Source: Euglena gracilis (taxonomy: Eukaryota > Euglenida > Euglenophyceae > Euglenales). From it: a stretch of DNA of 64,000 bases. The DNA is taken from contig CP154956.1 of the NCBI GenBank assembly GCA_039621445.1, forward strand, positions 40,758,437-40,822,436, given 5' to 3'. The notes under the pieces are model-generated. The model searched no databases. It was not told the origin of the DNA and worked only from the letters and a program-made list of their open reading frames with translations. This document shows positions 16,989 to 26,645 of the stretch, one piece after another; position 1 is the first letter of the stretch; each line of letters begins with the position of its first letter. The position numbers were made by a program, and so were the translations under genes.

Positions 16989-18064
16989 TTAATCGGTTTA
17001 ACCTGAATTTGTTTCCCCTCCAATATTTTCCTGAGCAAATCATGCAAAACAGGGGCCACCTGGGGGGTGGCATTTGTTCCCCCCTGCAATTGGTGAACAT
17101 ACCCCTATAGGGGGTGATTTTCAGGCAGGGGGTCCCTGGAATTTTCATTTTTATCAATTGGGGCCACCAGGTGGCTGAATCCCAGTAGGGGGTGACCATC
17201 AAAATTTTGGTTGGGGGAAACCTGGGCAGAAAATTTTGAATTATTGACCAGGGGGGGTTTGCATAAACGTCCCCCATGTTGTCCAGTGGATATTGTAATG
17301 CATTTACTGCTGTGGCCTCCTAGTGGCGCCATCTGGCCACGAAATTGGGCAGTTTTTTGTTGCCTGGGGAGGCAAATAAATCTGTTTCCAGATGTATGAA
17401 ATTTTGGAAGTGCTTCTTTAACCATTGAAAAAGTTGGGGATCTAAAGAGTAATACCCCCTGTCTGTTTCCCATCTGCTTATGGGGTCTGCCAGGCATTCT
17501 TTTGAAGGTACACCCAGTTGACTTGGAGGTTTACTTGTTTTTCCATGCACCATTTGAAAAATGGTCTTAGCTTTTTGTTGAAGGGGTCTTTTCTGCCCCC
17601 CCCCCTTTTGTCAGGTAATAGTAAATTACCTGGTTGTCTACGGACAAAGAAACGGTTTCCCCAGGTTTGCTCAAATTTTTTTGCTTCAGATTGCTGCACT
17701 GAGCTCCTTTACATTTATGAGTCTTTTCTCCAAAATTCCTGCACGATTTCTCCTGTTTTGATGTCCAGCCCCCCCCCCCCCCAGGCATGAGTGGTGCTGT
17801 CTGAATGCAACTCTCTGGTTGCGTTTTGGGGGAAGGGCCCCCCCAGGTGTCCAGCAGAATTTTTATTTCCCTTAACCAAATAACCTGGCGGGGTCCTAAC
17901 TCCTGGCTGGGGCCGAATAACCTGGCGGGGGGGGAGGGCAAAAAAGTTGGTTCCAATATCCTGGCGCCCCCCTTTTTAGGCAAAATTCCTTTACGGCGCT
18001 GAAAAAGTGGCCCAAATAACCTGGTGGGAGGCAGGGCCAAAAGTTGGTTCCAATAACCTGGCAC
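16989..18064 (-). pseudogene. RNase H and post-RNase H region of element C
   Basis: Frames carry YANPPWS-like (NPPWSIIQNFLPR), PISRWE-equivalent and DNQVIYYYLTKGGG segments matching D's RNase H region. Several stops and frameshifts separate them. Confidence 0.75.
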
Positions 18065-19220
18065 CCCGCCAGGTTATTTGGGGGGGGGGGGTTAATTGGG
18101 CTTTGATTTCCTGGGAAATGGGGTTTGAGTCCCAGGGGGCTGTGGACTTTGCCACCAACTAATTTGCCAGGGTGTCCGTAAAAACCCTTAAAAAGGGCAG
18201 GGCAAGCAGGTTGCACCTTATTTGACCCAAAATGGCAGCCAACTGCCTTTTTGACATGCAATCTTTTTTCACAATTTTTCACAGTTCTTTTTTTATGGTT
18301 TTGACTTTCTGGGGGGGGCACCTGTAATTTTCCTTCCTGGAAGTTTAGTTGAATCCCAGATGGGTTACCACTTGTGCGGGCTGGGTGGATTTTTTCACAT
18401 TGATTTTGAACCCTGAATTCAGCAAATCTTTGACGACTGTGTTCAGGTGATTTTGCAAAATGTTTTTGGTGGGGGCCACCAGTAAAATGTCGTCCAGGTA
18501 AATAAACACCTGGTTGCCCCGTTTTCTCCACAGTTTTTTTTGAATGTTTTCATCACTGACATGAAAATCTGGGGCATTACATTCAGCCCAAAGCAGCCTG
18601 TTTGAAATTCCCAGGTCTGCCCCCCACCTGATGCCTTAAAAATGGCCTCAGGCCTGGTCTTAATGGAAAATGAAAATAGGCATCCTTCAGGTCTATTTTT
18701 GCTACCCAGTGGCCTTTTTCCAAAACTGGAAAAATATGTTGGATATGACCCAGTTTGAAAGGTTTTGCTTGAAATTGCTGATTTATTTCTCTGCAGTCGC
18801 TGATCATTCTCCATTTTGTTCGTCCCCCTTCTGGTTTCGAAATTAGAAGCCATGGGATTAAATGCTTGGTCTGAATCAGAAACTCGTTTTATTGACCCAG
18901 TTTTTTTGTAATCCAAAAGGATTTTTTCTGCCTGGTTCAGGTCCAAGTTGGCTCTGGGTTTTGGGTGGGTGGACAACTTTGGGGGATTTACCCAGGGGGG
19001 TTGAATTCCATTTTTTTTATCAATTGACATGTTGCCGGGGGGGGGGGCTGAAGTCTCTGGTACAGGGGGGGTGTCTCCCCATTTTTCCTCCATGGAATTT
19101 ATTTCCTGAATTAGATGATTCTTTGGGTGCTGGGTGGGGGGTATTGGAGATTTCACAGCCCCTGGAGCCCCTAGGGCTTGAGCCCTTGGAAAAAGAAAAT
19201 GTTCTTGGGGGGATGTGCAC
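18065..19220 (-). pseudogene. Reverse transcriptase region of element C
   Basis: It contains RMISDCREINQQFQ and KIDLKDAYFHFPL (RT fingers/palm motifs) in one frame and the downstream YLDD region, in the sense of TWTTFYWWPP, in another. The homology to D is near-continuous at DNA level. The reading frame is disrupted at G/C and A homopolymers. Confidence 0.85.
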
Positions 19221-19932
19221 GCATTTTTCCTATCTTCTCACTCGCACACACTCTCTCTCTGGAAGATCTTGTTGTTGGAACACATAGCATAGGGATTGCT
19301 GCCCCTTTTTTGCCTGTCAGCCCTGCTTGATGTTGATGGGGTTGGTAGCCATACCACAGGGGTCCCCCCCCCGATTCAACAGGAATAAATGCTGCCGGGG
19401 AGTCTTCCCCTTCCCGTTGCTAGCTAGCCCTTGGGGGACCATCTTCCTCCTGGGTTTGGGTTGGGGGCTGAAGCCCTTTCAGGGCTGTCCATTAAGTTTC
19501 TGGGGGGCCTGTGGAGGGCCCCCACCTGTGGCTTTGTTGCTGATCTTCTTGTTAACCTTTCTGGCCCCAGTGCTGGTTTCTGGGCCGCCAAGCCCCACCC
19601 TCCGACCCCTGGAGGGTGGTGTTATTGAGAAAGTTTTGGAGGGTGTGGCCTTTTCTGCCCCTGCCATGTCCTCCGGGGTCTTTTTGGTGGTGGCCACCTT
19701 GGCTTTTATCCAGTGGCTCTTGATGGCTCTCTCTATTGCCTTCATGGCTGTGCGGTTTTGGCCCGTGGTAAGAGCGCAGGCGTCAGATTTTTGGCGCCCA
19801 TGGCCCTTGTTCCAATGGCCGCGATGGCTTGCAGGCTGCTGTCTCTGCCCCTATCGGGGCCTCCTGATCACTGTCTGCAAGGGTGCGTGGCCATCACTCT
19901 GGGGCGTTTTAGTCGCGGGAGCTATTTCATGG

Positions 19933-19966
19933 CCTCACAAGGGCAAAGTGCGGAGCCCGAGGTGTC
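19933..19966. repeat. Isolated 34-bp C/D-family terminus inside element C
   Basis: CCTCACAAGGGCAAAGTGCG...CCGAGGTGTC is identical to the outermost right end of D (29777-29810). It is embedded in C's gag region without the adjoining inverted terminal repeat. It lies 25 bp before the insertion point of A. Confidence 0.75.
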
Positions 19967-20254
19967 CTCTTGGAAGGGCAGCTACGGCGCGCCATTCGGG
20001 CTCCGCACTGCGAGATGGTGAGGTCCTGCTTTCTTTGCCGGCTGTTCTGTTCTGGTGTGCGGGGGGTGCTTCTTACTGCTTTTTGTTGCCGGAGTTGGCT
20101 GATTCCTAATTCTGCCCTTCGACCTCAAGGAGAAAGAATTTTCAACTCAACGAGTTCAGAAACGTTCAGCAATTGGAGCAATCAATACTGAGAAGGAAGA
20201 GCAATTCAGACGACACGGAAAAGCGGAGGAAGAAAATTTTTGTTTCCATGAGAG

Positions 20255-22033
20255 ATGCACCAGACCTGGCGTCCGGCAGCCCAGTGGAGCAAAACAGAAC
20301 CCCAGAGAGGGCAGCAGAAGCTGGAGAAGAGGGAGTTCCAGCAGACGCCGGAACACCCAACATGGAACCAAGCTGTCAAGCAGCAGTACAAGGAGTTTCC
20401 AGGAAGAAACTGGAAGTGGAGAAGAGTGGAGGAGCAGCAGACGCTGGAGACGACGACGGGGCAGGAGCAGAGCACCAGTCCGTGGCCGTCGCAACCCCCA
20501 CATCTTCCATTTTCCCAGAAAATTTTCAATTCCAACCATTCAACGACGGCCATGGACCCTGGAAATTGGTGGCCAGAAAGTCGAGGAGACAAAGACAACA
20601 ACAGCCCACAGCCCAGAGGGCAAGAAATGGGGAGACAGGTCGGGAAGACTACCCCCCCGGTTTCCCATCACCACCCCCCTCTCAGGGGGTACATTCCAAA
20701 GAAAAAATTACATCAAGGGCATGGAGACCCTTTTCAACAAGGCTATGGCAGCCATCATTATCAAGGGCATGGAGCCCAACTTCAAGGCTATGGAAGCCAG
20801 AAGCAAAGACTGCAAGATGGTCCCAGGGGAAAGGTATGTCCAACTTACCCCAAAGCTGCCTCAAACATACACCCATCAGGAACTGCCAATCAATGCAGCA
20901 AGCAGCCCCCCCATCGGGGACAGAAGGCCAATGGAGGCCACTGTATTCAAAATCAAGAGGCCAATGGAGGCCATTGTATTCAATGTCAAGGGGCCAATGG
21001 AGGCCAGTGGAGGCATCAAGACCTCAGGGCCAGTGGAGGCCATTTCAAGCAAAATCAGGTGGCCAATGGGGGCCAAAATATGATTCAAAACCAGAAGGCC
21101 AGTGGAGGCCATTGCATTCAAGATCACCACATCAGCCCTTGGGGGGGAGGCCCAAGATTGGCAACAGCAGGCCCCCCCCAGAAGATAATCAGCCTGGACA
21201 CCCCAGCTTTATATGTACCTCCCCAGTGCAGACACAGACCTTCCCCCATCCTTCAAAAACAGGGGGAAAGCCTGTCTTTGGAAAGCCCTATGGCAGGGCC
21301 AACTGCAGCCCCAGTGAGGGGGCAACCAGGGGTGACCCCAGTGATGGGGCAGCCAGGGGGTAGGACCCCAGTGATGGGGCCTGTGGAATCCCCAGATACA
21401 TTGCACCCAGGGGTGCCCCCCTACAGAGCCCTGCAAGCCAGCATTCCCCATTGGGTCCAGGCAGGAGCCAGCAGAGAGGTATTAAACCTGATAAGGGGAG
21501 GGGTTATGGCAGATCTTCCCCTCCCCCCTCAGATGTCCTTAAAAATTCCCTTCAAAACCCACCAAGAAAAAATGACTGCCCAGAAAATTCTGAGAGAATA
21601 CGAATGTGCAGGGGCAACCAGGCAAATCAACCCAGAGGAGGCAAAACATTTTGTCCCTTATTTTATCATTTCCAAAAAGGAAGGGGAAAAGACAAAGGAA
21701 AGACTAATTTCAGATTGTCCACAGTTAAATCTCCATTTCACCACCCAGAAGTTCAGATTGGAACACATGGGAAACATTTTCCCATATCTAAGAAAAGGGT
21801 GGTTCTGTGGAAAAATAGATCTGAAGGATGCATATTTCCACTTAAAACTGCACAGCAGTCTAGAAAAACATGTTTGCATGCAAGTGGGGGGGGGAAACTT
21901 GGCAATTTCAAGCTGCATGCTTTGGTATAAGCAGCCTGCCTCAAAAATTTATGACTCTCATGAGAGTCTGGGAAAGGAAATGGAGAAAAGAAGGAAAGGT
22001 AGTTTTTCTACCTGGACGACATTTTGCTGTTAG
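20255..22033 (+). CDS. Element A gag-like protein fused to N-terminal reverse transcriptase (592 aa frame)
   Basis: The N-terminal two thirds is Gln/Gly/Pro-rich with an early conserved motif (GHGPW..., shared with B and D, which keep V.RK.R after it). It also has about seven degenerate repeats of the type ANGGHCIQNQ (20905-21125). The C-terminal third is reverse transcriptase: EEAKHFVPYFIISKKEG, RLISDCPQLN and KIDLKDAYFHLKL. After the palm motif the RT frame is lost at a G9 run near 21884-21892, and the last 45 residues are out of frame. It would supply the capsid-like protein and half of the polymerase. Confidence 0.8.
   Translation: MHQTWRPAAQWSKTEPQRGQQKLEKREFQQTPEHPTWNQAVKQQYKEFPGRNWKWRRVEEQQTLETTTGQEQSTSPWPSQPPHLPFSQKIFNSNHSTTAMDPGNWWPESRGDKDNNSPQPRGQEMGRQVGKTTPPVSHHHPPLRGYIPKKKLHQGHGDPFQQGYGSHHYQGHGAQLQGYGSQKQRLQDGPRGKVCPTYPKAASNIHPSGTANQCSKQPPHRGQKANGGHCIQNQEANGGHCIQCQGANGGQWRHQDLRASGGHFKQNQVANGGQNMIQNQKASGGHCIQDHHISPWGGGPRLATAGPPQKIISLDTPALYVPPQCRHRPSPILQKQGESLSLESPMAGPTAAPVRGQPGVTPVMGQPGGRTPVMGPVESPDTLHPGVPPYRALQASIPHWVQAGASREVLNLIRGGVMADLPLPPQMSLKIPFKTHQEKMTAQKILREYECAGATRQINPEEAKHFVPYFIISKKEGEKTKERLISDCPQLNLHFTTQKFRLEHMGNIFPYLRKGWFCGKIDLKDAYFHLKLHSSLEKHVCMQVGGGNLAISSCMLWYKQPASKIYDSHESLGKEMEKRRKGSFSTWTTFCC
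20905..21125 (+). repeat. About 30-bp tandem repeats in the gag region of element A
   Basis: Units of the type GGCCAATGGAGGCCATTGTA recur about seven times and encode the ANGGHCIQ-like peptide. The truncated copy B carries the same array (about 40400-40550). Confidence 0.8.
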
Positions 22034-24551
22034 CCCCCAGCCAAAAGACAGCAGCCCTGCATTTGGCAGAAATAAAACAGGACCTTTTGCTGGCAGGTTT
22101 CAGATTAAACCTCCCAAAATCCTGTTTGGTACCCACACAGGAGATAAAGCATTTGGGCCAGTGGGTCAATTTGAAAAAAGGCCAGTTGGAAATTCCACAG
22201 GAAAAACTAAAATCTTTAAGAAAGGAGCTAGGCAAAGTGCTCATAGCAAAAGAGATGAGCTGCAGAAAACTCAGCTCCATTGTAGGGCAAGTAAGAAGCT
22301 ATTTAGTTTCAATGCCCTTTCTCAGGATTCTGACAGATCAACTTTGCAAAATGGTGGATTTGCATACAAAGTGGGGTTGGGACCACACCCTTACCATTCC
22401 TCAGGGGGTCAAAGATCAAATTGTGGAGTTAAAAGCGTTTTTGCAGCCAGGTGTGGGCAGAGCCTTTCAATCACAGGCCTCCCAGGAACTGTTCTCAGAC
22501 AGCAGCACCTGGCAATGGGGGGGGCTGGACAAAAACTCAGGCCAAAAAGTGCAGGATTTTTGCAGGGAACTGCACATCCTTCACATCAACCAGAAAGAAT
22601 TGATGTCAGCAGTGGAAACAGTAAAAAGTCTGGCCAAGCCAAAACAAACAATTGTGCTTCATGTGGACAGCCAGGTGGCTGTAAGTTATTTAACAAAATG
22701 GGGAGGCAGAAAACCATACCTAAATTCCATCCTAAAACCCCTGCTTTATCATTGTCAGGAAAAACAAATCAATTTGCAGGTGGTTTGGGTTCCCACAAAG
22801 GAGCAGTTGGCAGACTCCTTGACCAGGGAGCAAAAGGACCCAGGGGATTATACCCTCAACCTAAACATCTTTCACCAAATTATGAAATTTTTCAGAAAGG
22901 ACATTACCCCAGAGGTGGACATGTTTTGCACACCCAGCAACAAAAAATTCCCCAAGTTCATTTGTCGATACCCCCACCAAGGGGCTTTGCTGGTGGATGC
23001 CTTGAAGGCAGACTTGAAGGGTCTCCCCCCAGTTTATGCCAACCCTCCCTGGAGCATCATTCCCCAGTGGGTTCAGAGATTAATGGAAAACCCAGCCCTA
23101 ATTTGTCTGTTGATCGTACCCCACTGGGCTTCGACATCACGGTGGCGCCAATTAATGTCAATCAGGCAGCCAGGCAGCAAAGTTTTGTTCGTCCCCCCCC
23201 CCAATGGGGTCTGTTCACCAACTGCTGGGGGGAGGATATGCCCCCCCCCAAGGTGGAATTTGGCCTGCTTGATTGTGTCAGGCAAATATTACAATCCCAG
23301 GAAGTTTCGATGCCCAGTATCGACACTTACATAACAAATCTGGGAAATGTCAAGAGATATGACTCAGCATTCAGGACATTGGTGGGCCAATTGTTGCACA
23401 AAGGGGTGCCCCTGCAGGACTGCACAGTCCACAAGATGGCCGAGGCCATCCTTGATCTTGCTGTACACAGCCTCAACACTGCACGAAATGCATATGCAGC
23501 AGTTTTATTACTCCCAGGGTTTGGGTCTTTGAGATTTTCCCCTCTTTTGTCCCCATTGAAAAGGAAATGGAATTCCAATGTCTGCAAGTATGCCCATTTT
23601 TGGGACCCCACTGATTTCTTAGAAGACATCATCAGGAAATACAAACCCCTCTCAGACCTATCTGTGAAAGAGCTCAGAAACAGACTCATCATCTGTTGGA
23701 GGCTTTTGGCCCTCCACAGGGGGGTTGATTTAGCCAGAACACAGCGGAAAATCAGTTTCGTGGGAGAAAAAATTTTCATTTTATTGCAAAGGAAGGGGTG
23801 GCAATTCCCAAGGTGGGAGGAGGTTTTGAATTTGCCACACACACCCCTCATAAGCCCCTGGCACTTATTGAAAGAGTATGTGGAAAGGACAGCCCACATG
23901 ATTGAGCACAAAAATAATTTGTTGTGGTCTTTGGATGGCAAAAGACCTTTGACATCAGAAACAGTGAATTCCCTCACCAGAGAAATTCTGCAAGAGGGGG
24001 GGGTGGACACCACCCACTGGAAACCCCACAGCACCAGAGGGGCGGGGGTTTTATGGTGGAAAAATGCGGGTTTGCAAGTAGAAGAAGTCCAGCAGCTGGG
24101 TCAGTGGAAAAATTTTGGGGCCTTCCAAGCTCATTATTTGCGACTTGGTGTCGTATCAAAAATTCAAAATATTATGGCCCAAAGGGGGGTGCACAGTACC
24201 TCACCATCTCGCAGTGCGGAGCCCGAATGGTCTCGGACTCCCACGACAGAGGAAGGGGGAGGAAGGGACCAAGAGGGCGAAGCACAAGAAGATGGTGAGC
24301 CCAACCCCCCCACCCAAAAAATCGGCAGAAAAAGAAAAACATCCCAACCCGAAAGGGGGCCCTCGACCAAGCAGCCCCAACCACCCACCCAGAAACACAC
24401 CAAAAAGAGACCACCATCCCCATCGGGGGGGGGACCCCCCACCAAGCGACCCTGGGAGAGGGGGGGGGGGGCGGGGCCACGACGGTTCAGCTTCGCCAAG
24501 GTGTCGGATGCGGCCTCATCATCGCCAACTCCGGCAACAAAGGCGCAGTAA
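21870..24551 (+). CDS. Element A tyrosine recombinase frame (893 codons, overlaps RT/RNase H)
   Basis: Residues about 480-765 are the recombinase: AVLLLPGFGSLRFSPLL, the first catalytic Arg in LHRGVDLARTQ, HSTRGAG (H-x-x-R), LGQWKN and the candidate catalytic Tyr in FQAHYLRL near 24134. The C-terminal tail is Pro/Lys/Arg-rich and runs through the internal complementary region. The first 50 codons are RT sequence, and the following 400 or so codons stay open out of frame across RT/RNase H. DIRS elements are known for a YR frame overlapping the RT frame. The enzyme integrates the circular DNA intermediate. Confidence 0.85.
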   Translation: MFACKWGGETWQFQAACFGISSLPQKFMTLMRVWERKWRKEGKVVFLPGRHFAVSPQPKDSSPAFGRNKTGPFAGRFQIKPPKILFGTHTGDKAFGPVGQFEKRPVGNSTGKTKIFKKGARQSAHSKRDELQKTQLHCRASKKLFSFNALSQDSDRSTLQNGGFAYKVGLGPHPYHSSGGQRSNCGVKSVFAARCGQSLSITGLPGTVLRQQHLAMGGAGQKLRPKSAGFLQGTAHPSHQPERIDVSSGNSKKSGQAKTNNCASCGQPGGCKLFNKMGRQKTIPKFHPKTPALSLSGKTNQFAGGLGSHKGAVGRLLDQGAKGPRGLYPQPKHLSPNYEIFQKGHYPRGGHVLHTQQQKIPQVHLSIPPPRGFAGGCLEGRLEGSPPSLCQPSLEHHSPVGSEINGKPSPNLSVDRTPLGFDITVAPINVNQAARQQSFVRPPPQWGLFTNCWGEDMPPPKVEFGLLDCVRQILQSQEVSMPSIDTYITNLGNVKRYDSAFRTLVGQLLHKGVPLQDCTVHKMAEAILDLAVHSLNTARNAYAAVLLLPGFGSLRFSPLLSPLKRKWNSNVCKYAHFWDPTDFLEDIIRKYKPLSDLSVKELRNRLIICWRLLALHRGVDLARTQRKISFVGEKIFILLQRKGWQFPRWEEVLNLPHTPLISPWHLLKEYVERTAHMIEHKNNLLWSLDGKRPLTSETVNSLTREILQEGGVDTTHWKPHSTRGAGVLWWKNAGLQVEEVQQLGQWKNFGAFQAHYLRLGVVSKIQNIMAQRGVHSTSPSRSAEPEWSRTPTTEEGGGRDQEGEAQEDGEPNPPTQKIGRKRKTSQPERGPSTKQPQPPTQKHTKKRPPSPSGGGPPTKRPWERGGGAGPRRFSFAKVSDAASSSPTPATKAQ
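22024..23334 (+). CDS. Element A reverse transcriptase C-terminus and RNase H (436 aa frame)
   Basis: Immediately upstream in this frame is YLDDILLLAPS, the RT catalytic YxDD box, so the open frame should extend 5' of its first Met. It continues with RT connection (LPKSCLVPTQEIKHLGQWV) and RNase H residues (LFSDSSTWQWGG, KELMSAVETV, LHVDSQVAVSYL). Then come the post-RNase H block ADSLTREQ and VDMFCTPSNKKFPKF, and YANPPWSIIPQW. It is shifted relative to the gag-RT frame by two frame changes. Confidence 0.85.
   Translation: MLLAPSQKTAALHLAEIKQDLLLAGFRLNLPKSCLVPTQEIKHLGQWVNLKKGQLEIPQEKLKSLRKELGKVLIAKEMSCRKLSSIVGQVRSYLVSMPFLRILTDQLCKMVDLHTKWGWDHTLTIPQGVKDQIVELKAFLQPGVGRAFQSQASQELFSDSSTWQWGGLDKNSGQKVQDFCRELHILHINQKELMSAVETVKSLAKPKQTIVLHVDSQVAVSYLTKWGGRKPYLNSILKPLLYHCQEKQINLQVVWVPTKEQLADSLTREQKDPGDYTLNLNIFHQIMKFFRKDITPEVDMFCTPSNKKFPKFICRYPHQGALLVDALKADLKGLPPVYANPPWSIIPQWVQRLMENPALICLLIVPHWASTSRWRQLMSIRQPGSKVLFVPPPNGVCSPTAGGRICPPPRWNLACLIVSGKYYNPRKFRCPVSTLT
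24200..24299 (+). repeat. Internal complementary region of element A
   Basis: It starts TCACCATCTCGCAGTGCGGA (complement of the left end), passes GAATGGTCTCGGACTCC (the end-to-end joint) and finishes GAAGCACAAGAAGATGGTGA (complement of the right end). The joint predicts a circle junction of the two ends sharing CC. Confidence 0.85.
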
Positions 24552-25210
24552 GAAGCACCCCCCGCGCACGCACAAACACACCAGAACAGAACAGCCGGCA
24601 AGGAAAGCAGGACCTCACCATCTTCTTGTGCTTCGCCCTCTTGGTCCCTTCCTCCCCCTTCCTCTGTCGTGGGAGTCCGAGACCCGCGCCGTCAGGCTTT
24701 CCAGCTGCTGCCCGTGACCGTCGGTTTTGTTCGTCTTGGAAATTGCACACATTGCAAGGCTCTGCGTCCCTCTCTGGACAATTTTAATTAATTAATTGAC
24801 CACTTTCCCCTTCTTATTTAAAAAGTATTTGGCGCCCCCCTTCTTCTGGGTTCAAAGGGCAATTAATTAGTATCGGCCAATCCCGGCGACAAAAGGCACC
24901 GAGCAGGGCCTCCTAAACCAACGCAAAGAAAAACCAATCCGAGCAGCACCGCCGGCTGGCAAGGCATTGTCGCGCAAGGTCAAAGTGCGGAGCCCGAGGT
25001 GTCCTCGGCAAGGGTGCCTGACAGTGCCTTCGAGAAAACAAATATTTTTCAGGCAGCCAGGGTCCACCCCAAAATCGGCTGTCATTTTGGGCACTTTTTC
25101 GGCGAGTGAATTTTTTTTTCCAAAGCAAAAGGGGACAGCACTCTCATTTTTTTCCTGCAACCAACCTTGTGGCATGCGCGCCCATGGTTTTGGAGTGGGT
25201 CGCCCGAGGA

Positions 25211-25278
25211 TTCGTACTCCTTCAGATAAAATGACCAGGGAGGAAGGGACAGCGAGCGCGAATCACAAAGACCTTTTT
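25211..25278. repeat. Extra degenerate copy of the C/D-family terminus
   Basis: TTCGTACTCCTTCAGATAAA...AATCACAAAGACC repeats the first 65 bp of D in tandem just outside its left end, with about 80% identity by eye. It may be the remnant of another insertion or of recombination at the terminus. Confidence 0.7.
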
Positions 25279-25565
25279 TCGTACTCCCTCGAGGAAAACC
25301 GACAAGGGAGGAAGGGACACCGAGGGCGAAGCACAAAGACCTTGCGAGGCCATGCCTTGCTCGCCGGCGGTGTTGTTTGGATTGTTCTTTGCGCTGGGTT
25401 AGGGGTCCCTGCTTAGTGCCGCCTCGCCGGAGTTGGCTGACGATGCTGCTCCGACTGGCTTCTTGCCCCTGGGAGGTGTCCCCCCCCTCTCCCCCCCCCT
25501 GGCACCCACTCTCTGACCGAGGGCTTTTGAACACAAATTTTCTTTTACGGGTGGGCGGGGGTCGG

Positions 25566-25671
25566 GCTCACAAGGTCTTTGTGCTTCGCCCTCGGTGTCC
25601 CTTCCTCCCTTGTCGGTTTGCCTCGAGGGAGTACGAGACACTTCGGGCTCCGCACTTTGCCCTTGTGAGGC
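25566..25671 (-). repeat. Internal complementary region of element D
   Basis: The arrangement is the same as in C: left-terminus complement (TTCGCCCTCGGTGTCCCTTC...GGGAGTACGAG) joined to right-terminus complement (ACACTTCGGGCTCCGCAC...TTGTGAGG). Confidence 0.85.
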
Positions 25672-25688
25672 CAGATTGTGCACTGAAA

Positions 25689-26419
25689 TTAGGGGGCCGG
25701 GGCATTTTCCAGGGCACCCTGGGCACCAAGTCGTTGATAGTGGGCTGTAAAAGCCTCCACCCCCCTCCACTGGCCAATTTCACAAACTTCTTGGGCAGAA
25801 AGGCCCAATTTTTTTAGTAAAGCAACCCCTGCCCCTCTGGTGGAGTGGGCTCCCCACACCTGGGGGGGTACCCCATGTTTGGCCAAAAAGTATTTTGTGA
25901 TAGAAGCAATTGTGTCAGCACTTATGGCCCTGAAGGGGGGTTTTAATGAAATCAGAAGGGGCCCCCAGGTCTGACGAATAAACGTGTGGCAGCCACATAG
26001 CACATCATTAAATGAAAGGGGCTTCTTTCGGGACACTGGGGAATGGACACAACCCTCTCCCACTTATGGAATTTCTGTCCTTTACGCTTAATCTTGATGT
26101 AGGGCGCCCTACCCAACACACTGGTGGTTCGTTTGACTTGTGCCAAATCTGAGGATCGGTATAAACAGAGGATTCGTGAGCAAAAAATCAGTTGTGTACG
26201 CAATGTACAAATATCAGTGGGCATGGGCGCCTTTGCCAGCCCCAGGAGGATTGGGAGGGGGTCCCAAAATGCCCCATACTTCTCCAGGTTTTGGTTCCAA
26301 AGCCTCTTGTAAGGGGTCAACAGGGTGTGGAATCTCAGCCCACCAAACCCAGGAATCAAAAGCATAGCACTGTAGGCATTACGGGCTTGGGCCTTGGAAA
26401 ATTGGAATAATTGTAACAA
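25689..26419 (-). pseudogene. Tyrosine recombinase of element D (two overlapping frames)
   Basis: The upstream frame reads AMLLIPGFGGLRFHTLL and LCLYRSSDLAQVKR (first catalytic Arg). The downstream frame reads WGAHSTRGAG (H-x-x-R), IGQWRG and FTAHYQRL (Tyr). The two halves overlap by about 110 bp and are offset by one frameshift; otherwise the domain looks complete. Confidence 0.85.
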
Positions 26420-26645
26420 AGCGCCATTTGGTCTGTGGTGGCTTCAGGGGGGGGCACCCCCATGTGTTCGAAAATTACCCACAGAAGTGCAAAGGCACTC
26501 TGATAACGTTTTAAGCTGGGGTTTCTCCCCAGAAAATCGTTAATGGTCTCAACCTGAATTTGTTTCCCCTCCAAAATTTGCCTGAGCAAATCGTGCAAAC
26601 CAGGGGCCACCTGGGGGGTGGCATTTGCTCCCCCCTGCAATTGGT

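Larger units (their letters stand above)
19992..24684 (+). mobile_element. DIRS-like retrotransposon A, nearly complete (about 4.7 kb)
   Basis: The left end is CCATTCGGGCTCCGCACTGC and the right end is CGTGGGAGTCCGAGACC. About 90-110 bp inside each end are inverted terminal repeats containing AGAACAGCCGGC and GTAAGAAGCACCCCCCGC. An internal complementary region at 24200-24299 covers both outer ends. Gene order is gag-like, RT, RNase H, YR. The element lies nested in C in the opposite orientation. No target-site duplication is evident, as expected of YR elements. Confidence 0.88.
15644..25003 (-). mobile_element. DIRS-like retrotransposon C, interrupted by nested element A
   Basis: Two pieces, 15644-19991 and about 24685-25003, together about 4.67 kb, close to D (4.53 kb) and A (4.69 kb). 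The outer ends are TCGTACTCCCTCGAGG at the left and CCCGAGGTGTC at the right. An internal complementary region at 15930-16034 joins the complements of both ends. Reading right to left are a gag remnant, reverse transcriptase, RNase H and tyrosine recombinase (YR), all broken by frameshifts. Continuity across A is shown by D, which carries the uninterrupted sequence GGGGCAGCCACGG...CGCGCCGTCAGG. The left end lies 78 bp past the G6Pase stop codon. Confidence 0.85.
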
